Assembly (NCBI GenBank): GCA_033398695.1
Contig: CM065817.1
Coordinates: 63,724,001-63,788,000 of the forward strand
Source: Orobanche coerulescens
Taxonomy: Eukaryota > Streptophyta > Magnoliopsida > Lamiales > Orobanchaceae
Reading direction: 5' to 3'
DNA: 64,000 nt
Below the pieces are notes generated by a model. The model saw only the letters and a program-made list of their open reading frames with translations. It did no database searches and was not told where the DNA came from. How positions within the stretch are numbered: position 1 is the first letter of the stretch; the number at the start of each line of letters is the position of its first letter. The position numbers and the translations under genes were made by a program. Below are positions 21,957-33,315 of this stretch, piece by piece.

Positions 21957-23620
21957 GTAGGTCTTGCGATCGTATATGCGATATTGGCATTTGGAATGCT
22001 CGATTAGATGGTGAATGATTTGGAATCATTTTAGTCATAATCGTGGTATATGTTTTTCGTTCGTAATAACCGTATTTTTCGTAAGTTTATGTCTAAATAT
22101 AAATCTTAAATTTCTGGGAAATATGATTTATATTGAAGATACGAAAGTTGGAAAATATTGATATTGGATATCCGGTCGAAATCTAGCCCCGAATCGTCGT
22201 CGGACAACTTTTTGGACAAAAATGGTAATCTGGCCGAGAGTGACTCGACCATGTCCTGGGTGACACGGTCGTGTCCGGCAGTCTGGCCAGGCCACTGCCT
22301 GGAGACCCGACCGTGTCAGGCGACACGGGTGTGTCTGGCCGGAAGGCTTCAGGAAGTGACTCGACCGTGTCAGGCGACACGGCCGTGTCTGGCCGGCAGG
22401 CTGCCGGCAGTGACTCGGCCAGGCAGGCCATTTTTCACCCGGCTCGATTTTTTCGTGTATTCTTAAAAATTAATCTCCCGCATGTTAAATTGGATTTAAT
22501 ATGATTAAAATGATTTATAGTATTTCATTTTATAAGGGAAATTTGATTAATTGGAATATTTATGGTCGACCGAATTATTTTGAACGTTATCAAATTACCG
22601 ATTGTGTGAATCGATTGGATCGGTTCGTATTGTTGATTGGATCAATGTATCTCTACGCTTTCCATTTATATAGTATTTATTGGATGAATGCTTTTTGAAT
22701 GGGGATGTGGTTCGTGGACATAGATTTGAATCGTTCGTTTTATTCGATTGGGTTGTAAAGGCCGTTTTGAGCCTATTTATTTTACTAGAAATGTTTGTAT
22801 CTAGGATGCAATTTTCGATGTAAAATTTATATGTAATGACGAAGACCGGAGGAAGATCCATTTCGAGAAGACGAAGATTCAAGACGAAGACTTGTAATTA
22901 GATTACGAAGTTTTTGTTTTCTAGGAACGGTCCATGAACCACATGTTGGTAGCAACTAGGTTGTGAATGGTTGTTTCATATTGTATGAATGCCACAAACG
23001 CGCTTAAATGAATTAATGTGCAAAGTGTAACATTAAACGCGATAATTCTCCCACAACAAATAATTAAGTTTATAAGGTTTCAAGATTTTCCTTCCCTCCA
23101 TCGAGTTTTCGGGAAATTGAAATCCAAACCGGATGTGCTATGCTTCCGAGTTATCGGGGTAGTCGTTCGGGGAGGACGGATAAATTACCGGGAGCGCATT
23201 GGATGCCTTCGGTTGGAGCAAATTTTATCCCTAGAAACCTGATAGGTTGCCGGATAAGATTCAATTGTGAAACTGATTTGCGTCGATGGTATAAACTTAA
23301 CTTGTTCACGAACCATAGAAATCGTATAGGTTGAGGGGAGTGAACAAGGGGAAAAAGAAGATCGAATCATCCATTAGATGGGTTGGTGTTGGACACCACT
23401 TTATGAAAATTAATAGACAAGAAACACATTGGTTTCCCTCTATTAAGATTTATAAAGAACTCGATCACCACTATGAAGTAGAGCGACGATACTTCTGGAT
23501 ATCACATGGGAGTGTGTTATTCCGATAAAAATAGTGGGAGCTGGGTAACAAGAATAGAAAAGACCTTAATTCTATACTCATAACATAATATAACAAGTCA
23601 CTAATTAATCTGTTATACTT
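21957..23620 (+). other. TE-D leader, non-coding, with palindrome cluster
   Basis: About 1.66 kb without a recognised gene. At about 22240-22425 copies of GACACGG(N)CGTGTC-like palindromes alternate with GTGACTCGACC and TCTGGCCGG words, at least four units. The rest is AT-rich. The position is inside the transcribed leader, not in the LTR as for the Gypsy families. Confidence 0.7.
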
Positions 23621-23621
23621 A

Positions 23622-23970
23622 ATGCAGACAAATCTCAATATGACAATGAATCCACTCGCAATTCTACTCGAAAAGAACACCTTAATGGGACCTAACTTTG
23701 TGGATTGGCTCCATGTCGATGATTGTACTCAGTATAGAGGCACTGGGATACGTCTTGGAGACGGACATTCCGGCGCCTCCTGTGCGGACCCGAGCCAATC
23801 AGGAAGAGATTGAAAACCACGAAAAGTGGGTTAAGGATGATGTGAAAGTCCGTGCTTATATGATGGCTTCCTTGTCTAATGAGCTTCAAAGAGCTCATGA
23901 GAAAATGACTTCTGCTAGGCAGATTCTATCTCACATAACCGAGCTTTATGGTGAGCACGTGAAGCGCTAG
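23622..23970 (+). pseudogene. TE-D copia gag fragment
   Basis: Two overlapping frames give one copia-type gag: MNPLAILLEKNTLMGPNFVDW in the first and SIEALGYVLETDIPAPPV... HEKMTSARQILSHITELYG in the second, so a frameshift lies near 23705-23730. Further gag-like sequence continues with more frameshifts to about 24130 (e.g. words matching KEGEKVG and ERLEALDFKMDTSLQTDLI). No zinc knuckle is visible in frame. Confidence 0.8.
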
Positions 23971-24903
23971 ATATGAGATATCAAGCAAGCTGTTTGGTGC
24001 AAGGATGAAGGAAGGTGAGAAGGTTGGGAACACATCCTCAAAATGATATCCATGATCGAGAGATTGGAGGCTCTTGATTTTAAAATGGATACTTCTCTCC
24101 AAACCGACCTTATCCTACAGTCTCTCACGATTCCTTCTCACGATTTGTTATGAACTTCAACCGCAATGAGATTGCATGTAATTTAGCCGGCTAATGAACA
24201 AGCGGTGACCGCTCGGTCTCGGATGAAGACCCGCGGATGAAGGAGTGCACTTGTGATTTCTTCGGACTTCGGAAGTCTAAGAATAAGAAGAAAAAGACCA
24301 AGAAGCGGATGGACCACAAGCTAAGGACCTTAAGGGTAAGGGAAAGGACCCGATGGTTCCAAAGAACAAGAAGAAGAAGGATGCTTGTCTCAAGTGCGGT
24401 GAGTGGGCCCTTTGGGCTAGAGGCGTCCCGATTCTTCATGGCACTTCGTCTGAGAACTTTTAGTTTTGGAAACAAATTGTTCTCTTTGTATTTTCTACTT
24501 CTGGATACTAGATTAAGTGCTAGTTCTCATATTTGTACCGTGAATTAGGATGCGGAACAAAGTAGGAAGCTTGGAGGCTGGAGAAGTTATGATCACGGTC
24601 GGAAGCGGGCATAGTGTCGAGGCGACCGACATAGGATCACTTCTTTTGGGTTTAGAATCCGGCTTTGTTTTGACTTTAGAAGATGTACTTGTTTTGCCCA
24701 AGGGGCACAAAAACATTGTATCCATTCGGTCATGGACGAAAAGGCTTTTCATTTTTCATTGGTGATGGTTCTGCAAAATTTATTTTAGAAATAAACTAGT
24801 GGATCTTGCTACATTGTTGAATGGATTGTATCATCTAAATCTCAGAACAAAGTAGTTGTGAGTACTATAACTAGAAAGCGGTAGGGATGAAACCAATCAA
24901 GTT
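23971..24903 (+). pseudogene. TE-D gag C-terminus / protease region, heavily frameshifted
   Basis: Coding texture persists (LGLESGFVLTLEDVLVLP at about 24647-24700 resembles the protease-to-integrase spacer of Copia polyproteins), but no frame is open for long and I cannot point to the protease active site. Confidence 0.55.
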
Positions 24904-25500
24904 TTGAAATGGCATCTTAGACTTGGTCATGTTGGTCAGACCAAGGTTTACAAGATGGAAAAAGATGGACTTATGGGTCCATTGGGATCGGATCCCTTTC
25001 CTACTTGTGAATCTTGCCTTAAAGGCAAAATGACTAAGTCCCCCTTCATAGGGACATTTCAAAGAGCCGCTGATAAACTGGGATTAATCCATACCGATGT
25101 ATGTGGTGCTTTGGAAGCAGCACGTGACGGATATCAATATTTCATTACGTTTACAGATGATCATACTAGGTATGGTTATGTATACTTAATGAAACATAAA
25201 TCCGAGGCCTTTGAGAAATTCCAGGAATTCAAGGCCCTAGTCGAGAAACAAACTGGTAATCATATCAAAGCACTTCGGTCGGACCGAGGTGGCGAGTATA
25301 TGGGCATGGAGTTTGACGAGTTCCTTAAGGAACATGGAATAGTTTCACAACTAACACCTCCAGGTACTCCTCAGTTAAATGGTGTGTCAGAAAGAAGGAA
25401 CCGGACCCTGTTGAACATGGTCCGTTCCATCTTGAGCTATCTTGACTTGCCGATTTACAGTGGGGTATGCACTCCTGACTGCCGCGTATATCTTGAATAG
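24904..25500 (+). pseudogene. TE-D integrase (zinc domain and catalytic core)
   Basis: Frame opening KWHLRLGHVGQTKVYKM...CESCLKGKMTK, the HHCC zinc-binding segment before Copia integrase. The core follows: HTDVCGALE (first Asp), LRSDRGGEYMG (second Asp) and GTPQLNGVSERRNRTL (Glu). All three catalytic residues are present. The frame breaks at about 25455-25500 and continues in another frame at 25442-25744. Confidence 0.88.
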
Positions 25501-25744
25501 ATGTCCTTCCAAATCCGTTCCTAAAACTCCACATGAGATGTGGGAAGGAAGGAAAGTAAGTCTTAATCATATTAGGATTTGGGGATGTCCCGCTTATGTC
25601 AAGAAGACTAAGGTGGAAAAGTTGGAAGCTAGGTCTGCGAAGGGACGTTTCATTGGATTCCGTGCAGGACGATGGGATATCTATTCTACATGCCCGAAGA
25701 TCGAAGGATCATTGTTGCTTTACAAGCACACTTCTGGAAGATGA
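25442..25744 (+). pseudogene. TE-D integrase C-terminal part
   Basis: YALLTAAYILNRCPSKSVPKTPHEMW followed by IRIWGCPAYVKK and AKGRFIGF: the conserved segment after the Copia integrase core. Separated from the preceding frame by a shift; ends in a further shift near 25690-25744. Confidence 0.85.
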
Positions 25745-26055
25745 GTTCATTCGGGAAGGCGGAGCAGGTAGAAGTATTTCTTTAGAAGAATACAATGAAA
25801 CTCCTCGAGAGACACACTGCAAGAAACTGGAACCAAACTTTCTGAAACACAAGTACAACCACCTCGTAGGTCTAGTAGGGTGTCTCATTTACCTGAGAGG
25901 TATGGGCTTGTGCACTTGGAGGAGCTGGGTCTCCATGAGGTTCCAAGTGATAGCCAAGAGACCGACCCAACAACCTATGACCAAGCGATGGTGGATGTAG
26001 ACTCCGCGAAATGGCGTGAAGCTATGGAAGCTGAGATAGACTCGATGCATGTCAA

Positions 26056-26947
26056 TTAGGTATGGACTCTAGTAGACCGCCCCAAGGGCATAGTGCCTAT
26101 TGGGAACAAGTGGATCTACAAGAAAAAGACTGATGGTGATGGCAAGGTTGACGCCTATAAGGCCAGGCTTGTGGCAAAGGGTTATACCCAGAAGGAAGGG
26201 ATCGATTACCACGATACCTTCTCGCCCGTAGCCATGATCAAGTCTATTCGTATGATGCTTGCTATAGCTGCCTACCATGATTATGAGATATGGCAAATGT
26301 ACGTAAAGACGGCTTTCCTTAATGGATTCCTCGAGGAGGAAATCTATATGGAGCAGCCTAAAGGCTTTGTGTCTGAAGTCGATATTCAGAAAGTGTGCAA
26401 GCTTCAGCGTTCCATTTATGGACTGAAGCAAGCGTCGCGTAGTTGGAACCTTCATTTTGACGAGGCGGTCAAAGAGTTTGACTTCGTGCAAAATGAAGAG
26501 GAACCTTGTGTATATAAGAATGTTAGTGGGAGAAAGATCGCATTCTTAGTACTATATGTAGATGACATTCTACTAATAGGAAATGATGTGGGAATGCTTA
26601 GTTCTGTGAAAGCTTGGCTTTCGAGTAATTTCTCCATGGAAGACTTGGGAGAAGCAACATATATTCTTGGTATTCGGCTCTACCGGGATAGAGCGAAGAG
26701 AACAATAGGCCTTTCCCAAGCCCTCTATATAGATAAGATCTTAAAGCGATTTAAGATGGATGATTCTAAAAGAGGGTTCCTACCGATGCAAGATGGAATA
26801 AAACTCACCTTGAAGATGTGTCCTCAAAGTGAGGAACAACGCAAGGAAATGAGTAATATACCATATGCTTCGGCCGTGGGTAGCCTTATGTATGCTATGT
26901 TGTGTACAAGACCTGACATCGCGCATCTTTGTAAGCGTGGTGAGTAG
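26056..26947 (+). pseudogene. TE-D reverse transcriptase
   Basis: Frame with a stop (TAG) at about 26057, then open to 26947. It contains NKWIYKKKTDGDGKV, ARLVAKGYTQKEGIDY, TAFLNGFLEEEIYMEQPKGF, the catalytic LYVDDILLIGND with the YVDD box, and IPYASAVGSLMYAMLCTRPDI. These are the ordered blocks of Copia RT. The frame ends near the start of RNase H at a frameshift (HLCKRGE then stop). Confidence 0.9.
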
Positions 26948-27530
26948 GTTTCGAGCAAACCCGGGTAGGGAACATTGGGTGCTGTAAAGAACGTTCTCAA
27001 GTACTTGAGAAGAGCGAGAGATATGGTTCTTATGTATGGCGGTGGAGATTTGGATGTGGTGGGATTCAGATTCGGACTTCCAAGGACTGAAGGGCGACTC
27101 GATGTCCACTTACGGCTACATATTTACTCTTAATGGAGGAGCGAGTATCTTGGCGTAGTGCCAAGCAAAGCGCGGCTAGCGATTCCACTGTCGGTGAGTA
27201 TCAAGCGGCCTCGGAGGCTTCAAGGAAGGGTTACGGATTAAGAAGTTTAGGAGAACTTCAAATGATACCATGTCTTTGAGCTACATTCATTGTCTTTGCG
27301 ACAACGATGGAGTCAGTAGTGCGTGCCAAGGAGCCGAGGTTTCACAACAACACCAAACATATTGAGAGGAAGTATCATCTCGTAAGAGAATTTGTTCGCA
27401 AGGGATACATTGTCTTGCCTGAGTAGACTCGGCCGACAACGTCGCCGATCCAGACAAGCCACTTTCTCGGACTAGCTTGGAGCGTCATCTGGAGAACATG
27501 GGTATTAGATACCATAGTGTGTGGCATTGA
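26948..27530 (+). pseudogene. TE-D RNase H remnant
   Basis: Copia RNase H words are recognisable across frames: a FTLNGGA-like block near 27121-27140, a WRSAKQ-like block near 27150, FHNNTKHIERKYHLVREFV near 27340-27400, and SRTSLERHLENMGIRYHSVWH at about 27470-27530. Multiple 1-2 base losses split them. Confidence 0.75.
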
Positions 27531-27545
27531 GTGCAAGTGGGAGAT
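27531..27545 (+). other. PPT of TE-D
   Basis: GTGCAAGTGGGAGAT-type purine tract directly before the right LTR start TGTTAGGAG, a classical Copia PPT. Confidence 0.85.
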
Positions 27546-29526
27546 TGTTAGGAGTATGCCCTCAAATGCCACTCGGAGGTTGTTGAGTGAGGGCTTTGTA
27601 CTTGTAATTATGTAAACCATTTATATAAGGCAAATGAATGTTTCTTTATTTCTTGGTAGTTCTTGGCATTCCTAACTCGTAAATAAATATATAGAAACTA
27701 GTCCGTGTATTTGAGAGCAAAGCGTTCCACTCCTTATTGGATAAGGGGGTCGGCCTTTGGAAAGGTTATAGCTCAAATACTTAATCGTTCGCAAGTCGAT
27801 GAAACTTATTTAGGCGTTAAGTTTATCGAAGACTTGTATGACGTGTTCTTTGACATGGAGAGTGCACATCGAACACTAATGGTTAGTGGGAGCACACGTT
27901 ATAGGTATGCTAATTGGATTAGTATACTCGAACCGACTCACCCTCGATTCGTCACATGGATTTCACTCGGGACGATCAATGACGGAATCGAAAGGTTGTG
28001 ATAGGTATTCGTGAACCTTCGACTTGAGGATTTAGTAGGGATGTGCTTGTGACGTCAAGATTTTCATTAGAGTAGTTCGACCACCTTGGCCGGAAGGCGG
28101 GGTCAACCTCGGCGTGCATCTTGGACGGGCAAGTAGCGAGTCCTCAATACCAAGATAGAATTCTTTCTCCCGTTAGTGAGCGGGTTATATGTCCTATGCG
28201 GTTATTGGCGAGATGAGATCATAAGTCTTTGGCCAAAGCATTGGAGCTAGTTGTATTAGATACACGATTTCGATGATCTCGATTTGCATTAACGCATGCA
28301 TAGCGTCAGTACGAGATAGGGTTTGGTAGACCGTGACCTATAACTTGATCGGGACATTTGAAAGAAGGGTTTATACGTATCTTGGTATTCACGACGAGAA
28401 TGGTTCTTGAATGATCCCAATCATTCGTTCTCGATCGAGTCTGATGTAGGCCACCAGGCTGGCTAGGTGGTGCTACTACTCTTTGGTTCCTCCCATTGCT
28501 GACTGAGACGGACCTATCGAGTCGCGCATTAGGATTGACGACGGAATGAATCGAGCTAATTCTCTCATTATGAATATTAGATATTGGATATCTAATTTTG
28601 GAACATTGGATGTTTAAATCGATTTATTGGATAAATTGATTTACGGCCTAATGAATTAAATAAATTACTGGGTGATTAATTTAATTCATGAATATAATTA
28701 TTTCTTGGAGAAATTAATTATGTTATTTTGTATTTGATATGTTTAATTAATTGGATTAATTAAGCGACATAAATACATCGAGCGGAATAGGAGTTTATGC
28801 ATTCGGACTCACGGAGTCAAAGCAGACCGAACTAAATGCATTTTCTAGCATGGGCCGCCCCCCCACTTATTACCATGTGTGTGTATTGACTTGTCCCCAT
28901 CATGGTTTTGGAATCTCATGTGATTGAGGGGACAACTATCATATACATTATATGGGGAATCAATCATAATATATGTATTTGTTTTCATGTGGGTTGAATA
29001 AGAATATATAGAAGACTTTGATCTCTCATCCTCACTTCACTCTTGGCATCATACGTATAAGTGAGATAAAGAGAGAGAATTGTTTTCTCATATAGTCTTC
29101 CTTTTACTTCTTCATCTTCATCACAAGTTCTTGGTTTTTTCTTGGAGAAAACATCAAGACATAAAAGAGAGATTGTGAGTTATACACTTAGAGTGTTATA
29201 ATTTCATATTGGAAGCTTCATCACATAGCTCTAGCCGTATCCTCGGAGGATAGCAAGGTGATTGTTGTTCCGGTCGTTTCTCCGGCGCGTGGCAAGTAGA
29301 GATGCGGTGTTTTCGGCGTTGGATCGTTCAAGAGCTTGGGGAATAGCTCAAGAGAAGGTTATCCATTTAATCAACGGACTACGAGGGTATGTTTCTCGTA
29401 TCTCTTGTATTTCATTTTGATATTCATATATTCGTAGCTCGATCGATCATCGTAGGGATTCGGATCGAATTAATTTTCATTTTACCGCTTCCGCTGGGCC
29501 TTCGTTTTAGGCACCGAATCCCAACA
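27546..29526 (+). repeat. TE-D 3' LTR (complete, 1981 bp)
   Basis: Starts TGTTAGGAGTATGCCC and ends GAATCCCAACA. Its last 801 bp match 21141-21943 with few changes. The TE-C insertion point in the other LTR corresponds to about 28725. No gene. Confidence 0.93.
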
Positions 29527-31091
29527 CGTTACATGGCTCAAATTTTTTCCATAAAATTTTTATATAAATTCGGAGTATTTGCGGAGGTATTTTAGTCAGT
29601 AAATCTTCAATAGAACTCGTTTATTCAAACATCAGTACAGTTTTACAAAAACATGGGAAATCACATATTCGGACATAGTCCGTTGAAATTATATTCGTTG
29701 AAGAACATCAAGTGTTTCGTAAAAATAATAACAATTACGGCGACAACATCTTTTATTCTTTAGAATTTCATCATGTTGGGAGTATGTATTCATCTTCTGC
29801 TTGTCCCGTTCGTCGATTCCTTAGCCTGAAAAACATAAACGATGAGGTGTGAGTACACGAGCATACTCAGTGAGATTAAACCCTTATAAATCGTCAAAAT
29901 CATGTCGTGTAATTCACATAAGACATTCTTATCTGTGTGAGACTCGTCTCGGCTTTCTTTCATTCTTTCGACCCCTCACGGGTCGTCATGTTACACGACA
30001 CAACGATGACCGTAACATATTAAAACAGTATAACCTCACCTCGTTTGCTGAAATCTTGAAATATCTTCCTTTGAATTTGGCTCGGTTGTCCTTTTTGGAT
30101 CCCGGATACGCTTCTCCTAGCACTTGAAAATACTTTTTCATATTTCCGGTCATAAATTCTTGATGTAAAATCTGAAATCTCTTTGAGGACTTTTATCAAA
30201 CACCTTTGAAAAACTGTCAGATTTGAGCTGTCTATTTTATCAGGATTTTTAAGGCCTTTTTAATTTTTGTAATAGAAATATGTTATGGGCGTTTTAAAGT
30301 AGAGGTTCATAGGTTCAAAATGATACATTATATATACAAAAATACGTCGGGTAACATGTATAAATAGGGGCTCAAATTCGGTTGAAAATCAACCTTACCC
30401 GGACAGCTGGAAGCATTATCCGGACAGTTGGAAGCCTTATCCGGACAGCTGGCCGAGAAGCTTCTGTCGGTCGTGACCGACCTTTTCCAATCTGGTGGCG
30501 AGAAGCTTCGTCGGTCGCGACCGAGCTTATCCGGACACTGGAGAAGCTTCGTCGGTCGTGGCCAGACCTTATCGGACACTGACCGAGAAGCTTCGTCGGT
30601 CGTGACCGACCTTATCCGACAGTGGACGACCTTATCCGGATAGTGGCGAGAAGCTTCATCGGCCGTGGCCGTCACCGTCCGTAGGCATGTCCGTGATGGC
30701 CGTGAGATGTTGGTCAACTTAGCTCGGCCGGTTCGACCCCTTCCCGATGTCCAAATTCGATTTTCCGATGCATTAGGACTCGTCGGAGTTAAATCTTGAT
30801 ATGCTCGGAGCGGATTTTTGATAATATTAAAATAATAATTTAATATTATTTTTGCAATATAAGTGTTACGTAATGAAATTTTATCGTATCAAAATCGGGA
30901 ACTTTTCAAATCACTTTCATAAATTCTAAAAATGATCCTTATAATTCATTTTGAAATCTTTTCCTTTTAAGTCCTTCATTTTATGCTAGGAACGTATCGG
31001 TCCAAGTATCAGACAACCTATAAATATTAAAATCAAAATCCATAATCGTTAGCAAAATAAATAGTATTTAAATAAGTATTGGGGCGTTACA
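29527..31091 (-). repeat. TE-E 3' LTR (nearly complete)
   Basis: The plus strand runs from GTTACATGGCTC (the TE-D insertion side) to GGGGCGTTACA. Its first part matches 31840-32225 and 59032-59419; its last part matches 57751-58304. Candidate TATA (minus CTATTTATAC-type) is at 30358-30367. Confidence 0.88.
30395..30665. repeat. TCGGTCGCGACCGA / GAGAAGCTTC repeat cluster in TE-E LTR
   Basis: Alternating short words: CTTATCCGGACAG, GAGAAGCTTC and TCGGTCGTGACCGACC. TCGGTCGCGACCGA is a perfect 14-bp palindrome (near 30510-30525). In element direction the cluster is just upstream of the 30358-30367 TATA candidate. A shorter version is in TE-J at 57751-57880. Confidence 0.8.
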
Positions 31092-31809
31092 ATCCTCCCC
31101 CCTTTAAAAAATTTCGTCCTCGAAATTGAGCTTCGTAAAGAACTTTGAAAATCTATATCAAATCTTGTATGAGTATTTTCATCAATAAATTTAAAAATAT
31201 CGTTCCAGCAAAAACATCACTTTGAAACCTTTCTTTGAAATCATATTTTGTTCCTTTAGGATAACATTTAAACTTTCACATATCTTTTGCCGACACAATC
31301 ATTCTATACTCATACCGAAATTTTAAGTCTTCATAAAAGAGTGAATGCTTCAAAACATTACCTCGGAGTCGACGTTGGGCAGCAGCGATGAACCACATAT
31401 TCTATCGAAAATATAATCATGCCGTAATTATTCGTTATACTTTTAAAAATAAGAAAATTTTGAAATATCTTGTTTTGTATAAGTAAATCTTTTTTTTAAA
31501 CCTCCTTGACTGTATAGTCCCATACCTATACAGTCTTGGAATACCTCTCGTTCTGGTGAGAATTCGGTTCAGTCATGTCCCCCTCCGCCTAGAAGCCTTG
31601 TCAGGAGCCGCTCATTGTCTGTGCCCTTTTTCTTATTGCACTGGAAATCACTCCCCTTTCTCGGAGCCGCTCATTGTTCGTGCCCTTTTATATTGCACTG
31701 GCGATCACTCCCCGCCCTCGTCGGCGCCGGGTGTCACATGTTCACCAGCTTCCGGTTGGTTCATCCCCAAATCTCACCGTACTGAGAGAGGACTTGCTCC
31801 GATACCATT
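31092..31809 (-). other. TE-E internal region with PPT, tandem pair and PBS
   Basis: The PPT side (31092-31130) reads, on the minus strand, GAGGACGAAATTTTTTAAAGG then a purine tract. At about 31607-31727 a ~65-bp unit (GGAGCCGCTCATTGT... GCACTGG... ATCACTCCCC) is present twice. The PBS at 31796-31807 is TGGTATCGGAGC on the minus strand. No gene. TE-J 58305-58996 is homologous and lacks about 27 bp near 58516. Confidence 0.82.
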
Positions 31810-32225
31810 ACAGCATACGGCTTTCTTAATTAAAAAGAACGTTACACGGCTCAAATTTTTCCATAAAATTTTGATATAAATTTGGAGTATTTACGGAGGT
31901 ATTTTAGTCAGTAAATCTTCAATAAAACGCGTTTATTCAAACATCAGTACAGTTTTACAAAAACATGGGAAATCACATATTCGGACATAGTCCGTGGAAA
32001 TTATATTCGTTGAAGAACATCAAGTGTTTCGTAAAAATAATAACAATTATGGCGACAACATCTTTTATTCTTTAGAATTTCATCATGTTGGGAGTATGTA
32101 TTCATCTTACCTTGTCCGTTAAACCGATTCCTTAGCCTGAAAAACATAAACGACGAGGTGTGAGTACACGAACATACTCAGTGAGATTAAACCCTTATAA
32201 ATCGTCAAAATCATGTCGTGTAATG
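31810..32225 (-). repeat. TE-E 5' LTR (truncated by TE-F)
   Basis: Begins after the PBS with a damaged terminus (ACAGCATACGG where TE-J has TGTAACGCCCTGG) and follows the family LTR until TAATG at 32221-32225, where TE-F starts. Confidence 0.85.
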
Positions 32226-33187
32226 TGTTGTGCGGCGATTAATACGCCTCGATAGGCGATCGACATCACAATCAGAGAAGCCAACCATGGAAGACATACT
32301 CTGGACAAATGCCTAGAGTTCGGCACAATGCGGCAACCGTATTTTGGTACCCAGCGATCGTCTTTTGATGTCTGACGAACATCTTTAATGAGCGAACCAG
32401 AGGCGATCATCTCGTGCCACGTATGGATCCAGCATCCGTCAAAGTCGTTGAAGACCGAATCTTGGATGGTGGCCCGCATGCGGATCTTCAAAGGATACCG
32501 ACAGATAGGACCTTTGACCCCAGCCTGTCACCTACCACACCTACCGACAAGGCCGCCGAAAGGTACAAAGTGGGTCCTCCCCGGACAGCGACTCAAGACG
32601 CGTGCTGGCTTCCCATTGGTTCGCCCAGCTGGCCACCCGCAGCAACCTCGGACCTCAAGGGAACAGGCCCACGTGACGGGACGATCGGCCATTTTATTTT
32701 AATATAGAAAACGGCGGTCGCCCGCGATCGCCTGAGGAATCCCAACTACCTTGTCCCCTATAAATAGAGAACTCACTGCTATGGCCAAGGGGACGCGAAT
32801 TTACTACGAATTCAGTGCAAAATACACACAAAAGAGAGAATCAAAGGCTCTTTTGGCAACCACTTATACATTCATAGTGATATTCATACACATTCATCAT
32901 ATATCCCAAGCAAGAACTTCATGATTTATCTATCTGGTTCTTCCGCGATCTACGCGCTCTAAAGCCTAGATAATTAGAAGTCTTTACACTCCTTGTAATA
33001 GATTCTAACATTAATATTTGTACTCGGAGATATTTATTAATAACATCTCGCGAGAGCATTCAAGCCCGGGATTAACAACCCCGGCAAATCTTGTGTTATC
33101 TATTTTCTCACGGAAGTGTTCTCGCATTTGTTTGTTACTCGATCATTCCAGCAATACTATCTCCGGATAATATTTTGGGTAACAACA
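32226..33187 (+). repeat. TE-F 5' LTR (962 bp)
   Basis: Begins TGTTGTGCGGCG after TAATG and ends GGGTAACAACA before the PBS. It shares its end and promoter layout with the TE-C and TE-K LTRs but is a distinct subfamily. Candidate TATA CTATAAATAG is at 32758-32767. Confidence 0.88.
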
Positions 33188-33315
33188 ATTGGCGCTAGAG
33201 GAAGGGGATCTAAACCTTCATTTTTATTCCTACCGACTTGAAGAACACTCACTGTTCTCCAGACATATACTTGAAGAAACACTCAATGTTCTTCAATAGA
33301 AAAGCCTTCAGGAAA
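33188..33315 (+). promoter_or_regulatory. TE-F PBS and leader with paired inverted repeats
   Basis: PBS candidate TGGCGCTAGAGG at 33190-33201 (tRNA not identified). In the leader, GAACACTCACTGTTC (33243-33257) and a second related copy (about 33276-33294) form short inverted repeats GAACA/TGTTC. TE-K has the same pair near 62688-62734. The place, between PBS and gag, suits a packaging or dimerisation signal (inference). Confidence 0.6.

Larger units (their letters stand above)
21141..29526 (+). mobile_element. TE-D: Ty1/Copia element, decayed, left LTR cut by TE-C
   Basis: Partial left LTR (21141-21943), PBS, long leader, gag, integrase, RT, remnants of RNase H, PPT and a complete right LTR (27546-29526, 1981 bp). 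Integrase precedes RT, which is the Copia order. The left LTR begins where TE-C ends; its first ~1.2 kb is presumably left of TE-C/TE-A, off-window. The right LTR is followed by CGTTA and then TE-E LTR sequence, so TE-D inserted in TE-E. Most coding blocks carry short indels, so this copy cannot be autonomous as written. Confidence 0.92.
29527..32225 (-). mobile_element. TE-E: short non-coding LTR element
   Basis: Left LTR 29527-31091 (its first ~30 bp lie left of TE-D), internal DNA 31092-31809 of only about 0.7 kb, and a right LTR 31810-32225 cut by TE-F. PPT (minus, after GAGGACGAAATTTT) and iMet-type PBS (31796-31807) show minus orientation. There is no gag or pol, so it is non-autonomous; its layout is between TRIM and LARD in size. 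TE-J at 57751-59419 is the same family. The full LTR would be about 1.6 kb. Confidence 0.87.

Noticed and set aside
30328..30717. 129-codon frame with repeated DEASR/PDK units
   Set aside because: Translation of the GAGAAGCTTC/TCGGTCG repeats of the TE-E LTR.
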